Counted from the first letter of the stretch, positions 1 through 8,697 are shown. The stretch: DNA of 64,000 nucleotides from Vibrio sp. STUT-A11 (GCF_026000435.1 NZ_AP026764.1:992001-1056000); one strand, 5' to 3'. Numbers and translations are program-made. Notes: generated by a model from the sequence alone, not told the origin.

Positions 1-480
1 CAAAGGTAGAAATGTAATTGCATGATCGGTATGCGTCGGTAACATAGTGATCGCAACGTCCATTTCGCCATTTATTAAAGCTTGCTCTATCTTTCTTCCA
101 CCATACTCTAAGATGGTTAATTCTACTTTAGGATACAGTTGTTTATAGCGACGTATTATTCCCGCATAGAGATGCCCAACCATAGGTGGAATCCCCAAGC
201 GAAGGTGACCTCCCTCTAGATGATTCAAATCATCCAGCTCAGCATTAAGTTGTTCCATCGTATCAATTACTTGTAATGCTCTTGCGTAAAAGATTTCCCC
301 TGCATCGGTTAACCAAAATCTTCTTCCATCACGCTGAATAAGTGGCTGGTTTAACGATTGTTCTAAGTTTCTAATCATCTTGCTGATGGTTGGTTGAGTA
401 ACAAATAGAGCTTCTGAAGCACGCGTGAAGCTTTGATGTTGAATCAATGTTACAAAGTAACGTAAAGCTTTTATATCCAT
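1..480 (-). CDS. LysR-family regulator, CidR-like (C-terminus cut by window edge)
   Basis: The reverse strand from 480 encodes MDIKALRYFVTLIQHQSFTR and continues with an N-terminal winged helix-turn-helix typical of LysR regulators (ASEALFVTQPTISKMIRNLE). The start of the effector-binding domain follows and runs off the window after about 160 residues. The gene is divergent from cidA/cidB at 617, with about 136 bases between them. That is the usual place for the LysR-type activator (CidR) of this holin-like pair, so control of cidAB is the likely role. The family call is firm; the CidR role is inferred from position. Confidence 0.85.
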   Translation of the reverse strand, partial: MDIKALRYFVTLIQHQSFTRASEALFVTQPTISKMIRNLEQSLNQPLIQRDGRRFWLTDAGEIFYARALQVIDTMEQLNAELDDLNHLEGGHLRLGIPPMVGHLYAGIIRRYKQLYPKVELTILEYGGRKIEQALINGEMDVAITMLPTHTDHAITFLPL

Positions 481-616
481 TTTAGAACCTCAAAAATCCT
501 AACTAAAACCCTATCATTCCATATTGGCATACTTTTAATAATTATAATTCATTTTATGAAGGTAGTAGTGGTCTCTATAATGTGATGACGTTCAAAGATA
601 TGATGCGAGGTGGGTC

Positions 617-1036
617 ATGGTAAGGTGCTTTCTTACTGTTTTACAGATAGTTGGTTTGTCACTGATATGGCTGGCAGGAGATTATTTAGTCAGACAGTTT
701 CATTTACCCATACCTGCTAATGTAACGGGGATGTTATTGCTTTTGCTGCTTTTGTTGGCTCGAGTCGTTAATGTTAATTGGTTGCGCGATGGGGCAACTT
801 GGCTGCTGGCGGAAATGTTACTTTTTTTTGTACCTGCAGTGGTGGCCGTTGTGAATTACCAATCTTTAGTCGTACATCAGGGGCTGAAAATTTTTGCGGT
901 GTTGCTGAGTAGTACCATTATTGTTATTGCAGCTACGGCGTTAGTCATTGACCGAGTTTATCGATTTGAGCTAAAGCTTGCGCGCCGCAAACGAAGTTGT
1001 AATCAGAGCCTTTTAGCAAAAGATATGGAGTCTTAA
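617..1036 (+). CDS. cidA: CidA/LrgA family holin-like protein
   Basis: This 139-residue hydrophobic protein has about four membrane segments and the family signature around LPIPANVTGMLLLLLLL near residues 30-46. CidA/LrgA proteins are small inner-membrane proteins that act with CidB/LrgB in control of murein hydrolase activity, cell death and export of small metabolites such as pyruvate. The chosen ATG follows GAGGTGGG at a short distance. The stop codon directly abuts the next ATG, so the two genes form one translation unit. The neighbouring divergent LysR gene is the probable regulator. Confidence 0.88.
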   Translation: MVRCFLTVLQIVGLSLIWLAGDYLVRQFHLPIPANVTGMLLLLLLLLARVVNVNWLRDGATWLLAEMLLFFVPAVVAVVNYQSLVVHQGLKIFAVLLSSTIIVIAATALVIDRVYRFELKLARRKRSCNQSLLAKDMES

Positions 1037-1735
1037 ATGGAGGTATGGGGGCAATACGGAGTCGGTCTTTTTTGTTTGGTTATGACACTGATATTTTATT
1101 ATTTCAGCAAGTATTTTTACCGACGCAAGCAAAATATTTTGTTAATGCCATTATTTCTCGCTCCGGTTTTATTAATCATTATGGTGGTAGCGTTCAAAAT
1201 TCCTTACAACTCATACATGGAAGATTCTCATTGGCTGATGTGGATGCTAGGCCCGGCAACGGTGGCATTTTCTATACCGGTGTATGATAACCTTGATCTG
1301 ATACGACGACATTGGTTATCTATGGTGGTTGGCGTATCCATCTCAGTCATCGTGGCTGTCACAAGTACAGTGATGCTAGCTCGGTTATTTGATTTATCTG
1401 AAATGCTTCAACGAAGTTTAGCTATGCGTTCAATAACAACCCCTTTTGCTGTTGAAGCATCCAAATTAATTGGTGGCCAAATCGACTTAACCGCATTATT
1501 CGTGGTAATTACTGGAGTCATAGGTATGGTAGTGGGAGAGTCTATATTGACGGTATTGTCTATTCGTTCTCGACTGGGTAAAGGGGTGAGTTTGGGAGCA
1601 TCAGCTCATGGAGCTGGCACTGCGAAAGCCTTTCAGTTTGGCAACACTGAGGGAGTCATTGCTAGCATAGCAATGATGATAGCAGGAATGGTGACAGTAT
1701 TGATTGCCCCATTACTTGGCTATATTTTTTGGTAA
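1037..1735 (+). CDS. cidB: CidB/LrgB family membrane protein
   Basis: This 232-residue polytopic membrane protein matches CidB/LrgB in length. It has the characteristic internal segment RSITTPFAVEASKLIGG (around residues 131-147) and a C-terminal region with GASAHGAGTAKAF near residues 187-199. It is the partner of the CidA-like protein encoded immediately upstream, with no spacing between stop and start. Known members sit in the inner membrane, or in the chloroplast envelope in plants, and work with the holin-like subunit. Nothing is missing in length or motifs. Confidence 0.9.
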   Translation: MEVWGQYGVGLFCLVMTLIFYYFSKYFYRRKQNILLMPLFLAPVLLIIMVVAFKIPYNSYMEDSHWLMWMLGPATVAFSIPVYDNLDLIRRHWLSMVVGVSISVIVAVTSTVMLARLFDLSEMLQRSLAMRSITTPFAVEASKLIGGQIDLTALFVVITGVIGMVVGESILTVLSIRSRLGKGVSLGASAHGAGTAKAFQFGNTEGVIASIAMMIAGMVTVLIAPLLGYIFW

Positions 1736-2108
1736 GTGTGGTGGCACTATTGCACTTACCAATTCAAAGCTTAAAAGCTCCAGCAAAGTACGGAAAGAAG
1801 TTAGCCCAACTGCCATTCATTATCTATCTTCATCAAATTAAAGATCGATTTTGCGTTAGCATAATCAAAGGTTCATGTTTAATGCGCACCCCAAGCCAGG
1901 CGTTCTAGCTAGCGCAAGCCTACTGATAATGTCTGATCGCCAAGCAATTCTGAAGTATCGTAACTACCAATCGATTTTATCGACTTACATATTAGCAGGG
2001 GAAGTGATGGAACTATTTTCTTGTAAGAAAGTTTCTTACTATGCTTTGGTGCCTTAGATATTGTTGTCACAATAATATCAACTTATGGTTGTTTCAACAG
2101 AAAAGCCG

Positions 2109-2142
2109 AAGAGTTAAGAACCGTATTTTACGGCTCTTTTTT
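2109..2142 (+). terminator. Terminator-like hairpin downstream of cidB region
   Basis: CCGTA and TACGG form a tight inner stem, AAGAG and CTCTT an outer stem, and a run of six T follows. An alternative pairing of AAAAGCCG with CGGCT is also possible. The bulge lowers confidence. The 370 bases between cidB and this hairpin hold no gene that I recognise. Confidence 0.45.
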
Positions 2143-2155
2143 GCCCTAAATTTGT

Positions 2156-2242
2156 CTAGGAGAGCGGTGGCAGTCCATTTTGCTGTTCAAAGTTCACAGG
2201 GTTTAGATACCCAAGATCACTGCGCCTTCTCGTCCGATTATA
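2156..2242 (-). pseudogene. IS3-family transposase C-terminal relic
   Basis: On the reverse strand this stretch reads YNRTRRRSDLGYLNPVNFEQ followed by about eight residues and TAG. YNRTRRH..LGYLSPVxFE is the conserved C-terminal end of IS3-family OrfB (DDE) transposases. Upstream codons no longer resemble transposase and no N-terminal part is present, so only the 3' end survives. It lies just before the truncated tetR gene and the RND operon. Confidence 0.75.
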
Positions 2243-2246
2243 CTCA

Positions 2247-2274
2247 GAGAAGTCCATTCCACATTTCTTACCTT
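2247..2274. repeat. Short repeat, copy 1 (shared with 7281-7309)
   Basis: GAGAAGTCC-A/G-TTCCACATTTCTT recurs at 7281-7309 with one substitution and one single-base indel over about 28 bases. One copy lies on each side of the efflux operon and each is close to an IS3 relic. I do not know its identity; it may be a fragment of a vibrio intergenic repeat or of the insertion sequence. Confidence 0.6.
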
Positions 2275-2278
2275 TTTA

Positions 2279-2316
2279 GCCCGTATAGTCGCCCACTACG
2301 CGGGCATTTTTCTATT
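2279..2316 (+). terminator. Terminator-like hairpin
   Basis: GCCCG and CGGGC flank a stem (TAGT with ACTA) over a short CGCCC loop, and the hairpin is followed by ATTTTT. There is no obvious intact gene directly upstream, so it may be a leftover of a gene lost together with the IS3 element. Confidence 0.5.
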
Positions 2317-2401
2317 TAGATATCTTTAGTCATCATCAAACCTTAGAAATTAATCACTTGTTTAAATATTGATTAATTTACGTCATATCGGTTAGTTAGC
2401 G

Positions 2402-2440
2402 AACTCTCTATAATTAATCATACGATTAATAATGAGAGTT
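2402..2440. promoter_or_regulatory. Nested palindrome, probable TetR-type operator
   Basis: ATTAATC-ATAC-GATTAAT at 2413-2430 is a perfect 7+7 inverted repeat. It is enclosed by a second pair, AACTCTC (2402-2408) and GAGAGTT (2434-2440). The site lies immediately before the start of the truncated tetR gene, where an autoregulatory operator would be expected. The symmetry is seen directly; the TetR assignment is inferred from position. Confidence 0.65.
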
Positions 2441-2445
2441 AACTT

Positions 2446-2724
2446 GTGACAGATACCAGCAGAAAAGCAGGTCGTCCCAGCGACAGCATTGACGCTAGAC
2501 AAAAGCTTATCGACCACGCCCGTGAACTCTTCACTGTTATGGCTTACGACAAGGTGTCTTTTATCAGCTTAATGGTGTTCCCTTTTATCGCCCCTCAGTC
2601 GCTCCTTGCCATTCACGGGATAGACCTTTCTGAAGAATTCCTTAATCAATTGTTAGAGCACAACATAAAACTGATGACAAATGGCATGTTACTACCTAAC
2701 GACCTTCAGGAACATAAACTATGA
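2446..2724 (+). pseudogene. TetR-family regulator with internal deletion
   Basis: The 92-residue product starts (GTG) like a TetR regulator, with GRPSDSIDARQKLIDHAREL and FTVMAYDKVS forming helix 1. It then jumps at about residue 38-39 to FISLMVFPFIAPQSLL and a C-terminal ligand-domain tail. TetR proteins are usually 180-220 residues, so roughly 100-120 residues are missing, including helices 2 and 3 of the DNA-binding motif. The frame is kept and the end overlaps the adaptor start by four bases, as in an intact operon. The protein should not be able to bind DNA. I treat it as a disabled local repressor of the efflux genes. Confidence 0.8.
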
Positions 2725-4037
2725 AAATCAATAAGAAATTACTGTTCTTTCCGGCGCTTGCTATCGGGGTAGTCACGTTAGTGCTTGCCATAAAACTCAA
2801 GCCCGATTTGCCTATTAAGCCAGCAAGTGATCGTGCACGTTTGGTTGATACTGTCCCGTTACAACTCCGAGCTATGGCGCCACAAGCGATTGGCTATGGC
2901 AAAATTACGCCAAAGGTCGAATGGAAAGCCATCGCTGAGGTGACGGGCAAAATCGTCTACCGCCATCCCAAACTCGAAAAAGGTCAAATTCTTCAAGCAG
3001 GAACAGAAATACTGCGTATTGACCCGCTCGATTACGAACTCAAATTGGTCCAAGCTCTGGCGGATCTTAAATCTGCACAAACTTCTCTCGCCAAGCTAAA
3101 CCAAGAAGAACAAAACCTAAAGGCGACGCTAAAAATTGAGCGCAATCGTTTAGTGATCGCCAACAAAGAGCTAGCACGTAAACAAAATCTACGTGCAAAA
3201 GGGCTTACCTCCCAATCGGATGTGGATCAGCAAGAGCAAAGTGCGCTTTCACAACGCAAGCTGGTACTCGACATTGAAAATCAAATCGGTCTGATGCCCG
3301 CCGAAAAACGAGTCGCCGAAGCTTTGGTCAAAGTTGACCTGTCTAAAGTGGAAGAAGCGCAACGTTCACTAGAAAAAACCATCATTACTTTGCCCAATGA
3401 TCTGCGTATTGCTCAAGTTGATATAGAGCAAAATCAGGTCGTTAATCTGCAGCAAACCATGGTAACCGCACACGGCATGGACGTAATGGAAGTCGAGGCT
3501 CAACTCTCTATCCATGATATGCACACGCTCGCCTCAAGTATTGGTGAGTTTAATCGTGATGCATCCGGTATTCCCCAGCCAGATATGACCTTTATCGACG
3601 CAAGCATTGAATTAAGCAGCGGTAATATGAAAGCGAGGTGGCCTGCGAAAGTGAGCCGTATCAGCGAGACCGTTGACCCAAATCAGGCCACTGCAGGTGT
3701 TATTCTGGAAATTCAACAAGATTACCGTCATCTGAACCCAAGCTCGCAACCGCCACTGGTCAATGGCATGTTTGTAAGAGCCTCTATTGAGGGGCAACAA
3801 AACCCAAGTTGGGTGATCCCTGAACGTGCATTGCATGGCGATAAAATCTATCTCATGGGTGAGGACAATAAATTGGAGATTAAGCTAGTGTCGGTGCTTT
3901 ATCGTCGCGATAATCAGGTCGTTATTGATGGGCAATTGGAACAAGGTAACAAACTGATCCTTAACGATTTGCTGCCAGCGATTAACGGCATGTTGTTGAA
4001 AGAATCTGATGGTGGCAACGAGGAGTCTCCACAATGA
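2721..4037 (+). CDS. RND efflux periplasmic adaptor (HlyD/MFP family)
   Basis: The 438-residue protein has an N-terminal membrane anchor (KLLFFPALAIGVVTLVLAIK). A biotinyl-lipoyl half follows (EVTGKIVYRHPKLEKGQILQ), then a long coiled-coil hairpin at about 110-215 with heptad-like KLNQEEQNLKATLKIERNRL. Beta-barrel and membrane-proximal domains end the protein. Adaptors of this family bridge an inner-membrane RND pump and an outer-membrane channel. The gene overlaps both neighbours by four bases, consistent with one coupled tetR-adaptor-pump operon. No outer-membrane factor gene is next to it, so a TolC encoded elsewhere is presumably used. Substrates cannot be read from the sequence. Confidence 0.9.
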   Translation: MKINKKLLFFPALAIGVVTLVLAIKLKPDLPIKPASDRARLVDTVPLQLRAMAPQAIGYGKITPKVEWKAIAEVTGKIVYRHPKLEKGQILQAGTEILRIDPLDYELKLVQALADLKSAQTSLAKLNQEEQNLKATLKIERNRLVIANKELARKQNLRAKGLTSQSDVDQQEQSALSQRKLVLDIENQIGLMPAEKRVAEALVKVDLSKVEEAQRSLEKTIITLPNDLRIAQVDIEQNQVVNLQQTMVTAHGMDVMEVEAQLSIHDMHTLASSIGEFNRDASGIPQPDMTFIDASIELSSGNMKARWPAKVSRISETVDPNQATAGVILEIQQDYRHLNPSSQPPLVNGMFVRASIEGQQNPSWVIPERALHGDKIYLMGEDNKLEIKLVSVLYRRDNQVVIDGQLEQGNKLILNDLLPAINGMLLKESDGGNEESPQ

Positions 4038-7000
4038 TTCGATTCTTCTCTAAACACCCGACAGCCGCAAACCTACTTATGCTTAGCTTGCTGGTCATGG
4101 GTATTACATCACTTTCCAACATTAAGCGGGAAACCTTCCCAGAATTCGACCCTCCCTACATAATGGCAGGCGTCGTCTACCCCGGCGCGTCCCCGCAAGA
4201 AGTGGAAGAGAGCATCTGTGTTCGAATGGAAGATGCGGTTGATGGACTTGCTAATATCGAAGAGACCCAATGTGAAGCCATTGAGGGATCGGCAAGACTG
4301 ATCCTCAAACTTAACGACAAAGCCGATATCGGGCGAATGTTGGTCGATGTACAAACTCAAATCAACTCGATCAATGATTTTCCACAGCAGATTGAGTCTC
4401 CTGTGGTGCAGGAACTGGACTGGAACGAACCTGTTGTTGACGTAGCCATTACCGCAGATACAAGCTGGCCGGAACTGAAAGCCTATGCAGAACAGCTTAA
4501 GCGAGCATTAAAACTCGACTATAACGTATCTCTGGTTGATGTGGCGGGATTTTCTGACCATCAGTTTCGCGTCGAATTAGACTCGCAAGCCATGCGTCAA
4601 CTTGGCTTGAGTGTCGGTGATATCGCCACTCAAATTGGTCGCCAGAATATTAAATTACCAAGTGGTAATGTTGAAACACCCGACAAGAATTTTCTGATCC
4701 GTTTCGATGAAAGACGTATTTCACCGCAGCAACTTGAATCGATCGTCGTTGGCTCTGGACCAAACGGTTCACAGATTCGACTTAAAGACATCGCAACCAT
4801 TACCGACCGCTTTGAATTAGATGAACAGAAGGTTCTCTTCGATGGCCACCCTTCAGCCCTACTCAAAGTCAGTAAGAACAAAGAAGATGATGCGCTCAGA
4901 ATCAAGGAGCGTGTCGCGCAGTTCGTAGAGCAGCAACAAGCTATCGCCCCAGACGGCGTCAAATTAGAGCTCACCAATGATCTCTCGTCTGTACTGTGGG
5001 ATCGTTTAACCATGATGGTTCGCAATGGCTGGCAGGGTATCGTGCTTGTGTTCGCCACCATGTGGTTGTTCTTTAGCCTTCGCTATTCATTCTGGGTGGC
5101 AGCCGGCTTACCCGTTGCTTTCCTTGGCGGACTATTCCTGATGGTGCAGCTCGGACTTTCAATCAATATTATGTCATTGGTCGGTCTGCTTATGGCGATC
5201 GGTATTATGATGGACGATGCGATAGTTATTGCTGAATCCATCGCCGCTCACCTAGATAGAGGAGAAGATGTCGAAAATGCCGTCATCAAAGGGGTGAAAA
5301 AAGTGCTACCCGGCGTTGTCTCTTCTTTCCTTACTACGGTATGTATTTTTGGTAGCTTGCTGTTTTTGCAAGGCGAAATGGGAGCCGTGCTCAAAGCCGT
5401 TCCACAAGTGCTGATTCTCGTACTGACGCTGAGTTTAGTTGAAGCTTTTCTTATTCTTCCCAACCACTTATCGCATTCACTGCATAAAGAGAAGAATGAA
5501 AAGCCCCCAGCCAAATTTAAAAAGAAACTCCTTGATGGCTTTGAGAACTTTCGCAATACAACCTTAGTCAACGCAGTGGAGAGAGTGGTTGAATTTCGTT
5601 ACGCCTTCCTCGGTGGTGTCTTAGCCTTATTGTTCATCTCATTAGCAACGTTGGCTGGAGGCTTACTCAAGTTTCAACCCTTCCCAGAACTCGATGGTGA
5701 TATCGCCGAAGCGCGTATCATTCTGCCGCCGGGCTCATCACTTTCTCAAACCGAGTCCGTGGTTGGTAAGATCGTTGCGTCTGCGCAAAAGCTAGACAAA
5801 GAATGGACGCAAAATTTCGAAAACGGTGTGCCACTTATTGAGCATATTACTAGCCAGTTTAATGCCAATGCTGACGCCAATGAGTCAGGGCCACATATCG
5901 CCACCGTTCGACTTGATCTACTCGGTGCAGAGAGTCGCAATACCGTTATTGATGATTTCATCGCCGCTTGGCGCCAAGATGTTGGTGAACTGGCCGATCC
6001 CATTTCATTGGTCTTTAAACAGCCAACGATGGGGCCAGGTGGACGCGCAATTGAAATCCGCGCCAAACATGATGACCTAGAGGCACTCAAATCCGCCTCA
6101 ATCGATATCCAGCAATATCTTAACGAATTCGATGGCATACATGGCGTGCTTGACGATATGCGAATGGGTAAAGAAGAGGTGTTAGTCAAACTTCGTCCGG
6201 GCGCAGAAACTTATGGTATCAACGGACAATTGGTTGCTAACCAGCTGCGTGCAGCCTTTTTTGGTCAGACCGCGGATGAGATTCAGGTCGGCGTAGAAAA
6301 TATCTCGATTGAAGTGCGTCTCGATAAAGTTCAAGCGGGCGACCTACAACAACTGGCAAACTTCCCGATCATCATGTCGGATGGCAGTCAGATACCACTG
6401 GCAACCATTGCGACGTTAGATTTTCAACGTAACTATGTTCGAATCCAGCGTATTGATGGTTTAAGAACCATTAGCGTATTTGGTGATGTCGACAATACCA
6501 AAGCTAACTCAACAGCGATCATCGCTCAATTCCAACGTGATGAAGCGTCAAAACTGGTGGCGAAATACCCGGGGTTACGTTTCGATTTTGAAGGGGAAGC
6601 CAAAGATGCCGCTGAAACGGGCGCGTCAATGGGCAAAGGTTTCCTGCTTGGTCTGTTCGGCGTGTTTGCCATACTTAGTTATCAGTTCCGCAGCTATCTG
6701 GAGCCTGTAGTAGTAATGCTGGCTATCCCACTTGCCTTCATTGGCGTAGTTTGGGGGCACATATTGCTCGGTCACTCACTTAGCATGCCAAGTATGATGG
6801 GCTTTGTCTCCCTAGCTGGCATCGTGGTCAACGATTCGATATTGCTAGTGCAGTATATTCGCCATCACGTCGATGAAGGAGACAGCGTTCACGACTCGGT
6901 GGTTAAAGCGAGTCGCGAACGATTCAGAGCGGTGTTTTTGACCTCAATGACCACGGCTGCAGGTTTACTACCTTTACTGACAGAAACCAGTTTGCAAGCT

Positions 7001-7135
7001 CAGGTCATTCAGCCTTTGGTCATCTCCATTGTGTTCGGCATCTTTGCCTCAACCTTACTGGTACTATTTATGATCCCGGCAGCCTACTCAGTTCTTGCAG
7101 ACTTCGGTTTGGTGCATAAACACGAGGACATCTGA
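4034..7135 (+). CDS. RND efflux permease (AcrB/HAE family)
   Basis: The protein is 1033 residues, the usual size of a hydrophobe/amphiphile efflux RND pump. It has an N-terminal membrane helix, a large periplasmic loop, and the membrane motif GLLMAIGIMMDDAIVIAESI near residues 385-404. That motif carries the paired aspartates needed for proton coupling. A second half has the same layout, ending with helices around SMMGFVSLAGIVVNDSILLV. It is translationally coupled to the adaptor and is the inner-membrane motor of a tripartite drug or solvent exporter. Its own local repressor is defective, so expression may be constitutive (inference). Confidence 0.93.
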   Translation: MIRFFSKHPTAANLLMLSLLVMGITSLSNIKRETFPEFDPPYIMAGVVYPGASPQEVEESICVRMEDAVDGLANIEETQCEAIEGSARLILKLNDKADIGRMLVDVQTQINSINDFPQQIESPVVQELDWNEPVVDVAITADTSWPELKAYAEQLKRALKLDYNVSLVDVAGFSDHQFRVELDSQAMRQLGLSVGDIATQIGRQNIKLPSGNVETPDKNFLIRFDERRISPQQLESIVVGSGPNGSQIRLKDIATITDRFELDEQKVLFDGHPSALLKVSKNKEDDALRIKERVAQFVEQQQAIAPDGVKLELTNDLSSVLWDRLTMMVRNGWQGIVLVFATMWLFFSLRYSFWVAAGLPVAFLGGLFLMVQLGLSINIMSLVGLLMAIGIMMDDAIVIAESIAAHLDRGEDVENAVIKGVKKVLPGVVSSFLTTVCIFGSLLFLQGEMGAVLKAVPQVLILVLTLSLVEAFLILPNHLSHSLHKEKNEKPPAKFKKKLLDGFENFRNTTLVNAVERVVEFRYAFLGGVLALLFISLATLAGGLLKFQPFPELDGDIAEARIILPPGSSLSQTESVVGKIVASAQKLDKEWTQNFENGVPLIEHITSQFNANADANESGPHIATVRLDLLGAESRNTVIDDFIAAWRQDVGELADPISLVFKQPTMGPGGRAIEIRAKHDDLEALKSASIDIQQYLNEFDGIHGVLDDMRMGKEEVLVKLRPGAETYGINGQLVANQLRAAFFGQTADEIQVGVENISIEVRLDKVQAGDLQQLANFPIIMSDGSQIPLATIATLDFQRNYVRIQRIDGLRTISVFGDVDNTKANSTAIIAQFQRDEASKLVAKYPGLRFDFEGEAKDAAETGASMGKGFLLGLFGVFAILSYQFRSYLEPVVVMLAIPLAFIGVVWGHILLGHSLSMPSMMGFVSLAGIVVNDSILLVQYIRHHVDEGDSVHDSVVKASRERFRAVFLTSMTTAAGLLPLLTETSLQAQVIQPLVISIVFGIFASTLLVLFMIPAAYSVLADFGLVHKHEDI

Positions 7136-7145
7136 TTAAACAAAG

Positions 7146-7162
7146 CGGGTCACATTGACCCG
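7146..7162 (+). terminator. Terminator-like hairpin after the RND operon
   Basis: CGGGTCA-CAT-TGACCCG is a perfect 7-bp stem with a three-base loop beginning ten bases after the permease stop. A loose T-rich stretch (ATTTGCTTTAGTTT) follows. The remaining bases to 7430 hold only the repeat at 7281-7309. Confidence 0.6.
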
Positions 7163-7280
7163 ATTTGCTTTAGTTTAAAAGCTCTCTGTTGCGTTTGCTT
7201 ATCACCATTAAACAGCTATTTGTCTGAGTTTATAGCTCTAGATATAGATAGTTGAAGTAAGCATGAAGATTTCTAGGTAG

Positions 7281-7309
7281 GAGAAGTCCGTTCCACATTT
7301 CTTTACCTT
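7281..7309. repeat. Short repeat, copy 2 (shared with 2247-2274)
   Basis: GAGAAGTCCGTTCCACATTT and the following CTTTACCTT match the copy at 2247-2274 with one substitution and one inserted T. Its orientation is the same as copy 1. It sits between the RND operon and the second IS3 relic. Confidence 0.6.
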
Positions 7310-7429
7310 AATATAGGAACTAACGTTTTCCGGCTTTCAATACTTTAAGTTATTCGTCTTTCGCTAATTTACATAATGACAGGTGCATGTCATTTGTTTG
7401 ATTGTAGATCGTGCTCCAAATATCTTGCT

Positions 7430-7601
7430 TGCTTCTTCCATTCGCTGAAAGTTGAAGCAATCCAATATGAACCGTTCATGACCAGAGATGAGATGCGCCA
7501 AACGGTCTTCGAGTACATTGAAGTTAATTATAATCGGGGGAAGGCTCGGTGCTCTTGGGTATCTAAGCCCAGTTAACGTTGAAAAGCAATATTTCGCTTA
7601 A
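7430..7601 (+). pseudogene. IS3-family transposase C-terminal relic with frameshift
   Basis: The forward strand encodes FFHSLKVEAIQYEPFMTRDE followed by MRQTVFEYIEVNYNR, the conserved C-terminal region of IS3-group OrfB transposases. After NYNR the frame changes at about 7545-7550. The expected ending LGYLSPVNVEKQYFA and stop then continues in another frame to 7601. Everything N-terminal is missing. Together with the relic at 2156-2242 it brackets the efflux cassette. Confidence 0.82.
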
Positions 7602-7632
7602 TGAAGTGTCCAGTCTGGCTGGACACTTCATT
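7600..7632. repeat. Perfect inverted repeat at the IS3 relic end
   Basis: AATGAAGTGTCCAG (7600-7613) is repeated inverted at 7619-7632 around a five-base TCTGG loop, giving a 14-bp perfect stem. It begins at the transposase relic's stop codon and is followed by TTTT. It may derive from the IS terminal repeat or act as a terminator. The bases from 7633 to 7786 contain no gene I can support. Confidence 0.6.
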
Positions 7633-7786
7633 TTGGAGTTTGCCATAATAAAAGAGTTCCAAAGAAGTATAAGAATGGATAAATTAGTTTTCGCGTGTGC
7701 ATTTAATCGTTTTAAACTTCCACAAATCACTTTTCTGATTATAAAGTCTCTCATACTAATTTGGAGCAAATTTACCGTCCACGGGA

Positions 7787-8554
7787 CTACGGCAGGGACA
7801 TCGAGATGCGCTGAGCTGTATCTTTCAGGACTGGAACAAACTCACTGATCATCCTATCTACCGTGGTCTTACTGGAGTGACAGCTTACATTCAGGGTTAA
7901 TCGAAGCTTTCCGTTGCGGTTGAATACGGGAACTGCCACGGAACGTAATCCCAGCTCTAGTTCCTGGTCATTGATGGCATACCCTTGTAAGCGAACCTTG
8001 GCAATCTCTGCCTTTAGTTCACTAGGCGATGTCAGCGTGTTTGGTGTCAACTGGATAAGATTGGATTGCGCTAACAAATGATCTAACTCTTCTTCTGGAA
8101 GTGCAGACAGAAGTACTCTTCCCATCGACGTTGCATACGCTGGAAGTCTGGCACCGATCTGTAAGTTGAAAGCCATGAGAGGACGGACAGGGATTCGGGC
8201 AATATAAACGATATTTTCTCCCTCGAGTACGGCTGCCGAGCTAGATTCACCAAGCTGTTGAGTGACCAATTCTAATTGGGTAGAGACTGTGCCTCCGACA
8301 TCCAATGTCGACAGGTAGGAATACCCAAGTTCAAGAACTTTCGCTGTAAGGGAGAATCTATTGCCGTCGGTTTCAACGTAGCCGAGTTTTAGCATGGTCA
8401 GTAAGAAGCGTCTTGCTGATGCTCTGGATAGATCGTTTTTTTTTGCGACCTCTGTGAGGGTCATGCTCATTGAGTTTGGTTCGAACGAGCGAATCACGTT
8501 AAGACCTTTGGCAAACGTGGTCAGGAAGTCTTTATCAGAAACGTCATGTTCCAT
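7787..8554 (-). CDS. pcaR: IclR-family regulator PcaR of the beta-ketoadipate pathway
   Basis: The 255-residue IclR protein has an N-terminal winged helix (TLTEVAKKNDLSRASARRFL) and a C-terminal GAF-like effector domain with ARLPAYATSMGRVLLSALP. This is the pattern of PcaR/PcaU/PobR regulators, which respond to 3-oxoadipate or protocatechuate. I chose the ATG at 8554 because the open frame upstream to 8611 lacks a family-like sequence. The gene follows pcaD on the same strand but is separated by a hairpin and has its own palindromic box at 8581-8595, suggesting autoregulation. It most likely controls pcaIJFD; the alternative is another IclR of the same subgroup. Confidence 0.82.
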   Translation of the reverse strand: MEHDVSDKDFLTTFAKGLNVIRSFEPNSMSMTLTEVAKKNDLSRASARRFLLTMLKLGYVETDGNRFSLTAKVLELGYSYLSTLDVGGTVSTQLELVTQQLGESSSAAVLEGENIVYIARIPVRPLMAFNLQIGARLPAYATSMGRVLLSALPEEELDHLLAQSNLIQLTPNTLTSPSELKAEIAKVRLQGYAINDQELELGLRSVAVPVFNRNGKLRLTLNVSCHSSKTTVDRMISEFVPVLKDTAQRISMSLP

Positions 8555-8580
8555 TTTACTACATCCAAAGTCGAATAATT

Positions 8581-8595
8581 GTGCGATTATCGCAC
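8581..8595. promoter_or_regulatory. PcaR-type operator upstream of pcaR
   Basis: GTGCGATTATCGCAC is a perfect 7+1+7 palindrome, 26 bases before the pcaR start. It differs by two bases from the Pseudomonas putida PcaR box GTTCGATAATCGCAC as I remember it. Related copies precede pcaI at 12341 and 12445. Confidence 0.75.
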
Positions 8596-8653
8596 GAATG
8601 CATGGAGCCAATCAATGGTTGGACAATAGGTAAGTGGTTCAAGCATAGATAGT

Positions 8654-8689
8654 AATCAGACATCGCCACAGTACGGGCGATGTCTGATT
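8654..8689 (-). terminator. Hairpin downstream of pcaD
   Basis: AATCAGACATCGCC (8654-8667) pairs perfectly with 8676-8689 across an eight-base loop, directly after the pcaD stop. The U-rich tail on the minus strand is poor (TACTATC), so it may stabilise the mRNA end or terminate only partly before pcaR. Confidence 0.6.
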
Positions 8690-8697
8690 ATCTCAAA

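Noticed and set aside
1875..2057. 60-codon open frame downstream of cidB
   Set aside because: No ribosome site, no family resemblance and low-complexity composition; it reads as a chance frame.
2041..2319. 92-codon forward open frame
   Set aside because: It runs antisense over the IS3 relic and through a terminator-like hairpin, so it is a by-product of that sequence.
7579..7848. Open frames on both strands around 7563-7848
   Set aside because: They overlap the IS3 relic end, its inverted repeat and the pcaR 3' end, and resemble no family.
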